A DNA stretch of 64,000 nucleotides from the NCBI RefSeq assembly GCF_004346185.1, contig NZ_SMAI01000005.1:124001-188000 (forward strand). Direction: 5' to 3'. The DNA is from Aquabacter spiritensis. Its GTDB lineage: Bacteria; Pseudomonadota; Alphaproteobacteria; Rhizobiales; Xanthobacteraceae. Below the pieces are notes generated by a model. The model saw only the letters and a list, made by a program, of their open reading frames with translations. It was not told the DNA's origin and made no database searches. Below, piece by piece: positions 59,387 through 64,000 of the stretch (its first letter is position 1; every line of letters starts with the position of its first letter). The position numbers and the translations under genes are program-made.

Positions 59387-60388
59387 ATGACACAGATCCC
59401 CGCCACGATGACCGCCATCACGATCCCGACGCCCGGCGGGCCGGAATCCTTGGTGCCGGCGGAACGCCCGACCCCGCTGCCGGGGCCGGGCGAGGTGCTG
59501 GTCAAGGTCGCCTTTGCCGGCGTCAACCGGCCGGATGTGGTGCAGCGGCGCGGCCTCTATCCCCCACCGCCGGGGGCCTCCGACATTCCCGGCCTGGAAA
59601 TCGCCGGGACGGTGGTGGCGCGCGGCGAAGGCGCCGTGCGCTATGCCATCGGCGACGCGGTGTGCGCCCTCGTGACGGGTGGCGGCTACGCGCAATTCTG
59701 CCCGACCCCCGAGGCGACCGCTCTGCCGGTCCCCGCCGGCCTTTCGCTGCGGGAGGCCGCGGCGATCCCGGAAACCTTCTTCACGGTGTGGAGCAACGTC
59801 TTCGACCGCGCCGGCCTCAAGCCGGGCGAGAGCCTGCTCGTGCACGGCGGCGCGGGCGGCATCGGGACGACCGCAATCATGCTCGGCAAGGCCTTCGGCG
59901 CGCGTGTCTTCACCACCGCCGGCTCGGCCGAAAAATGCGACGCCTGCCGCGCCCTCGGGGCGGATATCGCCATCGACTACAAGACGCAGGATTTCGTCGC
60001 CGAGGTGAAGGCCGCGACCGGCGGCAAGGGCGTGAACGTCATCCTCGACATGATCGGCGGCAGCTATATCCAGCGCAATTACGAGGCCGCCGCGGTCGAC
60101 GGGCGGATCGTCCAGATCGCCTTCCAGGAGGCGTCGAAGGCGCAGGTCGACTTCATGCGCCTGATGCTGAAGCGCCTCACCCATACCGGATCCACCCTGC
60201 GCGCCCGTCCGGTGACCGACAAGGCCGCCATCGCCCGCGCGCTGGAAGAGAAGGTCTGGCCGCTGATCGCGACAGGCGCGCTGCGTCCGCTGATGGACGA
60301 GGTCTTCCCCCTCGCAGAGGCCGCCCGGGCGCATGCCCGCATGGAACAGAGCGCGCATCTGGGCAAGATCGTCCTGGACGCCGCGTGA
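59387..60388 (+). CDS. NAD(P)H-quinone oxidoreductase, zinc-independent MDR family
   Basis: 333 residues, medium-chain dehydrogenase/reductase of the QOR/PIG3 type. The catalytic GroES-like domain contains VKVAFAGVNRPDVVQRRGLY and DIPGLEIAGTVVARGEG; zinc-ligand cysteines are absent. The cofactor domain has LLVHGGAGGIGTTAIMLGKA near residue 155 (AxxGxxG type), FTTAGSAEKCDACRALGAD and VILDMIGGSYIQRN, and the C-terminus carries EVFPLAEAARAHARMEQSAH. It likely reduces quinones or enones using NADPH. It is divergent from the DUF1192 gene and 137 bp before the EAL sensor gene. Confidence 0.92.
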   Translation: MTQIPATMTAITIPTPGGPESLVPAERPTPLPGPGEVLVKVAFAGVNRPDVVQRRGLYPPPPGASDIPGLEIAGTVVARGEGAVRYAIGDAVCALVTGGGYAQFCPTPEATALPVPAGLSLREAAAIPETFFTVWSNVFDRAGLKPGESLLVHGGAGGIGTTAIMLGKAFGARVFTTAGSAEKCDACRALGADIAIDYKTQDFVAEVKAATGGKGVNVILDMIGGSYIQRNYEAAAVDGRIVQIAFQEASKAQVDFMRLMLKRLTHTGSTLRARPVTDKAAIARALEEKVWPLIATGALRPLMDEVFPLAEAARAHARMEQSAHLGKIVLDAA

Positions 60389-60525
60389 CCCTGCCGCCGC
60401 CCGTTCGGGGGCCAGCGAAGACACCGCCGGACCGGACCAGCGAAGCCTTCGCCTTGCTCCGGCCGCACGCCCGCTTTAGTGATGACGGTTCGTCCCGGCG
60501 GCGGTCCGGGGACGGAGGTTTGCCG

Positions 60526-63429
60526 TTGCGTCTGCTTGTTTTCTGCCTCGTTCTGCTCGCCGCCCTCCAGATCGCCCCGCCGGCCCGGGCGGTCGAGGCG
60601 GTGGCCGTGCGCCTCGATGCGAAGGTGACCGACCTCCTTCCGGCGGTCGAGCGGGTGACGACGGAGGGCGATCGGATCCAGATCTCCACCGCACCCGGGG
60701 CCGACGGGATCGTGCGGCGGATCGAGGTCCATACGACCGACGGCCGTCCCAATGCCGAATGGGTGGTCTTCGCGCTCGCCAACAACACCGACGAGCAGGT
60801 CGATCGTCTGATCGTCTCGCCCTTCTACCGCATGGTGGGGTCCGGCCTGTTCTGGCCCGATCTCGGCAACCGGCGCATCATCAATCTCACGCCGAGCCAG
60901 GGCTTCCGGCCCGAGCGGCAATCGGCGCCAGACGCCGACGTGTTCCTGGTCACGCTCGATCCCGGCTCGACCGTGACCTTCATCGCCGAACTCGCCGGGC
61001 CCAATCTGCCGCAGCTCTATCTGTGGGAGCCCGACGCCTATAAGGACAAGGTCAACAGCTTCACGCTGTATCACGGCATCGTCATCGGCATTGCCGGGCT
61101 CCTCGCACTGTTCCTGACCATCCTGTTCGTGGTGAAGGGTTCGGTGATGTTCCCTGCCGCCGCCGCGCTGGCCTGGGCGGTGCTGGGCTATATCGGCCTC
61201 GACTTCTCCTTCTGGTCCAAAGTGTTCGGCCTGTCGCCGGTGGCCGAGCAATTCTGGCGCGCCGCGGGCGAGGCGGTGCTGACGGCGACGTTGCTGGTGT
61301 TCCTGTTCGCTTATCTCAATCTCAATCGCTGGCACGTGCGCTACGTCCATGTCGCCGCCGGCTGGCTCCTGTTCCTCGCCGCGCTGGTGGTGGTGGCGCT
61401 GCTCGATGCGCCGATGGCGGCCGGCATTGCGCGCCTCTCTTTGTTCGCCGTCGCCGTGGCCGGCCTCGGCGTCGTGATCTGGCTGTCGCAGCACAGCTAC
61501 GACCGCGCGGTTCTGATCATCCCCACCTGGCTGCTTCTGGTGGCCTGGGTGGTGATGGCCGGGCTCACGGTCGAGAGCGTCGTCACCAACGATCTCGTCG
61601 CCCCGGCTCTGTCGGGCGGCCTGGTCCTGATCGTGATGCTGATCGGCTTCACGGTCATGCAGCATGCCTTCGCCGGCCTGGGCGCGATCCAGAGCTCGGC
61701 CTCCGACCTGGAGCGCCGCGCGCTGGCGCTCGCCGGTTCGGGCTATATCGTCTGGGATTGGGACGTCGATTCGGACCGGATCTACACCTCGCCCGAGGCC
61801 GAGGAGGCGCTCGGGCTGAAGCGCCGTTCGCTCGAGACCGAAGCGGCCGGCTGGCTCGAAGTGCTGCATCCCGCCGACCGCGACCGGTTCCGGGCCACCC
61901 TCGACGGCATCATCGACCAGAGGCGCGGCCGGATCGACCAGGATTTCCGCCTGCGCGCCATCGACGGCCACTATCTCACCTTCAACCTCCGCGCGCGGCC
62001 GGTTGTGGGTGCCGACGGCGAAGTGGTGCGCTGCGTCGGCACGCTCACCGACGTCACCGGCGAGCGCATCGCGGCCGAGCGCCTGCTGCACGATGCGGTG
62101 CGCGACAATCTCACCGGCCTGCCCAACCGCGAACTGTTCGCCGACCGGCTGGAACAGGCCCTCACCTTCGCGCGCATCGACGAGACGCTGAAGCCGACGG
62201 TGATGTTCATCGACATCGACCGCTTCAAGCAGGTCAATCTTTCGGTCGGCATGGCGCTGGCGGATTCGATCCTTCTGACCGTCGCCCGGCGCATGATGCG
62301 GCTCCTGAAGCCCCAGGACACGCTGGCGCGCATGTCCGGCGACCAGTTCGGCCTGATCCTGATGTCGGAGCGCGACCCCGAGCGCATCACCACCTTCGCC
62401 GACACGCTGCGCCGCTCGCTGCGCGCCCCCATCAGCTTCGCCGACCGCGAGGTGTTCATCACCGCCTCGATCGGCCTCGTCCTGTCCGGCCCGGATCTCA
62501 CCAAGCGCGCGGACGTGCTGAAGGATGCCGAACTCGCGATGTATTACGCCAAGCGGATCGGCGGCGACCGCATCGAGGTCTTCCGCCCCGCCATGCGCCA
62601 GCAGAAGATCGACCGCGTCGCCCTCGAGGCCGATCTGCGCCAGGCGCTGGAACGCGACGAGATCCTGGTCCGCTTCCAGCCCATCGTCCGGCTCGCCGAT
62701 CGCGGCATTGGCGGCTTCGAGGCGTTCCTGCGCTGGCGCCATCCCACGCTCGGAGAGCTCGCCGCCGACGAATTCCTGCCCATCGCCGAGGAGACCGGCC
62801 TGATCCTCGATCTCGGCCTGTTCGCCCTGGAGCGCGCGGCGCGCCAGCTCGGCGCGTGGCAGCGCCAGGTCCGGGTCGAGCCGCCGCTCTTCATGAACGT
62901 CAACGTCTCTTCGCGGCAATTGCTGCGGCACGATCTGATCCAGGACCTGAAGGCGGTGCTGGCGCGCAACGCGGTGGCGCCGGGCTCCCTGAAGCTCGAG
63001 GTCGCCGAGGCGCTGGTGATGGAAAATCCGGAATATGCGGCGGTCATGCTGGCGCGCATCCGCGAGCTCGGTGCCGGTTTGTGCCTCGACGATTTCGGCA
63101 CCGGCCAGTCGGCCCTGTCCTACCTGCAGCGCTTCCCGTTCGACACCATCAAGATCGATCGCCGGTTCGTCCAGGAAAGCGCCAAGGGCGCCGCCCGCGC
63201 GGCACGGCCCATCATCGTCGGCTCGATCATCGACCTCGCCCATCATCTCGGGATGGAAATCATCGCCGAGGGGCTGGAGAAGGACACCGAGGTGGACGAG
63301 ATGACGCGCTATGGAGCGGAATACGGCCAGGGCGTCATTCTGGGAGAGCCGCTGACCAGCGACGAGTGCCGGGCTCTGTTCGAACCGGTCGCGCCCGAAC
63401 CGCGCCGGCGCCGCTCGGCCGCTGGATAA
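60526..63429 (+). CDS. 7TM sensor with PAS, degenerate GGDEF and EAL domains
   Basis: 967 residues from a TTG at 60526, six bases after GGAGGT; this start gives a good signal peptide (RLLVFCLVLLAALQIAPPARA). Order: periplasmic beta-rich domain (~24-170), seven membrane spans (~178-385), PAS (~400-518, YIVWDWDVDSDRIYTSPEAE), GGDEF-like (~525-690, LTGLPNRELFADRL), EAL (~700-955). GGDEF reads SGDQF near residue 604, so cyclase activity is probably lost. In the EAL domain the signature is EAF near 731, but the metal and catalytic residues are kept: NVNVSSRQL, LEVAEAL, DDFGTGQSALSYL, IKIDRRFV, IIAEGLE and YGQGV. It is therefore a likely membrane-bound c-di-GMP phosphodiesterase. The layout recalls 7TMR-DISM receptors. 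Confidence 0.9.
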   Translation: MRLLVFCLVLLAALQIAPPARAVEAVAVRLDAKVTDLLPAVERVTTEGDRIQISTAPGADGIVRRIEVHTTDGRPNAEWVVFALANNTDEQVDRLIVSPFYRMVGSGLFWPDLGNRRIINLTPSQGFRPERQSAPDADVFLVTLDPGSTVTFIAELAGPNLPQLYLWEPDAYKDKVNSFTLYHGIVIGIAGLLALFLTILFVVKGSVMFPAAAALAWAVLGYIGLDFSFWSKVFGLSPVAEQFWRAAGEAVLTATLLVFLFAYLNLNRWHVRYVHVAAGWLLFLAALVVVALLDAPMAAGIARLSLFAVAVAGLGVVIWLSQHSYDRAVLIIPTWLLLVAWVVMAGLTVESVVTNDLVAPALSGGLVLIVMLIGFTVMQHAFAGLGAIQSSASDLERRALALAGSGYIVWDWDVDSDRIYTSPEAEEALGLKRRSLETEAAGWLEVLHPADRDRFRATLDGIIDQRRGRIDQDFRLRAIDGHYLTFNLRARPVVGADGEVVRCVGTLTDVTGERIAAERLLHDAVRDNLTGLPNRELFADRLEQALTFARIDETLKPTVMFIDIDRFKQVNLSVGMALADSILLTVARRMMRLLKPQDTLARMSGDQFGLILMSERDPERITTFADTLRRSLRAPISFADREVFITASIGLVLSGPDLTKRADVLKDAELAMYYAKRIGGDRIEVFRPAMRQQKIDRVALEADLRQALERDEILVRFQPIVRLADRGIGGFEAFLRWRHPTLGELAADEFLPIAEETGLILDLGLFALERAARQLGAWQRQVRVEPPLFMNVNVSSRQLLRHDLIQDLKAVLARNAVAPGSLKLEVAEALVMENPEYAAVMLARIRELGAGLCLDDFGTGQSALSYLQRFPFDTIKIDRRFVQESAKGAARAARPIIVGSIIDLAHHLGMEIIAEGLEKDTEVDEMTRYGAEYGQGVILGEPLTSDECRALFEPVAPEPRRRRSAAG

Positions 63430-63456
63430 GGCGGGCGCCGCGCGTTCCGCCCCGCG

Positions 63457-64000
63457 TCAGGCGTGACCGGCGTCGCGCGACAACATGCCGGGCACGATGC
63501 CGATCCGCCGCATGGCGCGGTCGTATTTGCTCTCGATCGCGTCGCCGAACAGGAGATCCGCGTCGGCGGGGCAATGAAGCCAGCCATTGGCCTGAATTTC
63601 GGTCTCGAGCTGGCCCGGAGCCCAGCCGGCATATCCCAGCGCCAGGACCGCATTCGACGGCCCGCGCCCTCCGGCAATCGCCTTCAGAATGTCCAGCGTC
63701 GCCGTGAGGCAGATGCCGTTGTCGATCGGCAAGGTGGAATTCTCGATGAAATAATCGGCGGAATGCAGGACGAAGCCCCGGCCGGTCTCGACCGGCCCGC
63801 CCTTCAGCACCTTCACCGCCTCCGCGGTCTTCGGCAGGAGGATGCGGTCGGCGGCCGGCACGACGTCGAGCTGGACCAGGAGCTCGGCGAAATCGATATG
63901 GCTCGCGGGCTGGTTGACCACGATGCCCATCGCGCCCTCGGCCGAATGCGCACACAAATAGACCAGGGTGCGGGAGAAGCGCTCGTCCTGCATGGACGGC
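63457..64000 (-). CDS. YqgE/AlgH family protein (N-terminus outside window)
   Basis: The frame is open to the window end. The residues before the first ATG (63993) read PS, giving [19 protein letters not shown], which matches the interior of YqgE near residues 15-35, so the true start lies beyond the window. At least 181 residues are present. Other family segments are [36 protein letters not shown], and [20 protein letters not shown]. AlgH/YqgE is widely conserved, with unknown molecular function; it has been linked to alginate control in Pseudomonas. It converges with the EAL gene after 27 bp. Confidence 0.92.
   Translation of the reverse strand, partial: PSMQDERFSRTLVYLCAHSAEGAMGIVVNQPASHIDFAELLVQLDVVPAADRILLPKTAEAVKVLKGGPVETGRGFVLHSADYFIENSTLPIDNGICLTATLDILKAIAGGRGPSNAVLALGYAGWAPGQLETEIQANGWLHCPADADLLFGDAIESKYDRAMRRIGIVPGMLSRDAGHA

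Noticed and set aside
58984-60525. N-terminal extension of the EAL sensor frame across the quinone oxidoreductase region
   Set aside because: The frame is open, but it overlaps a well-supported oxidoreductase gene and reads as Arg/Gly-rich shadow sequence. A ribosome site before the TTG at 60526 and a clean signal peptide mark the real start.

Overview
The window is about 64 kb of high-GC chromosome from an alphaproteobacterium, most likely of the order Hyphomicrobiales (Rhizobiales). The evidence is a class I lysyl-tRNA synthetase, an lptF-lptG-lptD-surA-pdxA-rsmA cluster, an ArsR-methyltransferase/metF/metH operon, NnrU, DUF1192 and a PmtA-type methyltransferase. I cannot name the genus. 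Genes are tightly packed, with many ATGA, GTGA or TGATG stop/start overlaps. I saw no rRNA or tRNA genes, CRISPR arrays, insertion sequences or prophage genes.

Layout. 1-3.7 kb (+): the end of a polar amino-acid-type binding protein, lysS, gshB and a small PHA-system protein. 3.8-19.8 kb (-): a long run of envelope and cofactor genes. In transcription order these are nnrU, panB, a class D beta-lactamase, benE, a YfgM-like TPR protein, a short lipoprotein, der, mepA, lptF, lptG, lptD, surA-like, pdxA, rsmA and a histidine acid phosphatase. 20.1-26.6 kb (+): guaB, a soluble hybrid histidine kinase and a tripartite tricarboxylate transporter (tctC-tctB-tctA). 26.7-32.4 kb (-): an ArsR-methyltransferase regulator, metF and metH, with a perfect inverted repeat over the regulator's start codon. 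32.7-35.4 kb (+): an L,D-transpeptidase followed by a strong terminator, an HdeD-type membrane protein and an SGNH hydrolase. 35.4-39.3 kb (-): dapB, a histidine phosphatase coupled to pyrF, a phospholipid-methyltransferase-like protein and galU. 39.4-46.7 kb (+): galE, a lytic transglycosylase and a branched-chain amino-acid-type ABC transporter with LivH and LivM fused.

46.7-56.6 kb is the most accessory-looking part. A fused hydantoinase/5-oxoprolinase (-) faces a TRAP transporter and a winged-helix regulator (+), and a 19-bp palindrome between them contains a TTGACG hexamer on each strand. A D-threonine-aldolase-type PLP enzyme, a haloacid dehalogenase and a GNAT acetyltransferase follow. 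This looks like a regulated uptake and catabolism locus for a cyclic amide or amino-acid derivative, but the substrate is unknown. 56.6-64 kb holds an exporter-type ABC half-transporter, rpmE, a DUF1192 protein, a quinone oxidoreductase, a large 7TM-PAS-GGDEF-EAL sensor and the start-proximal part of a YqgE/AlgH protein cut by the window edge.

Gene functions are assigned from motifs and family resemblance read by eye. Promoter and operator calls are visual matches and are weaker than the gene calls.
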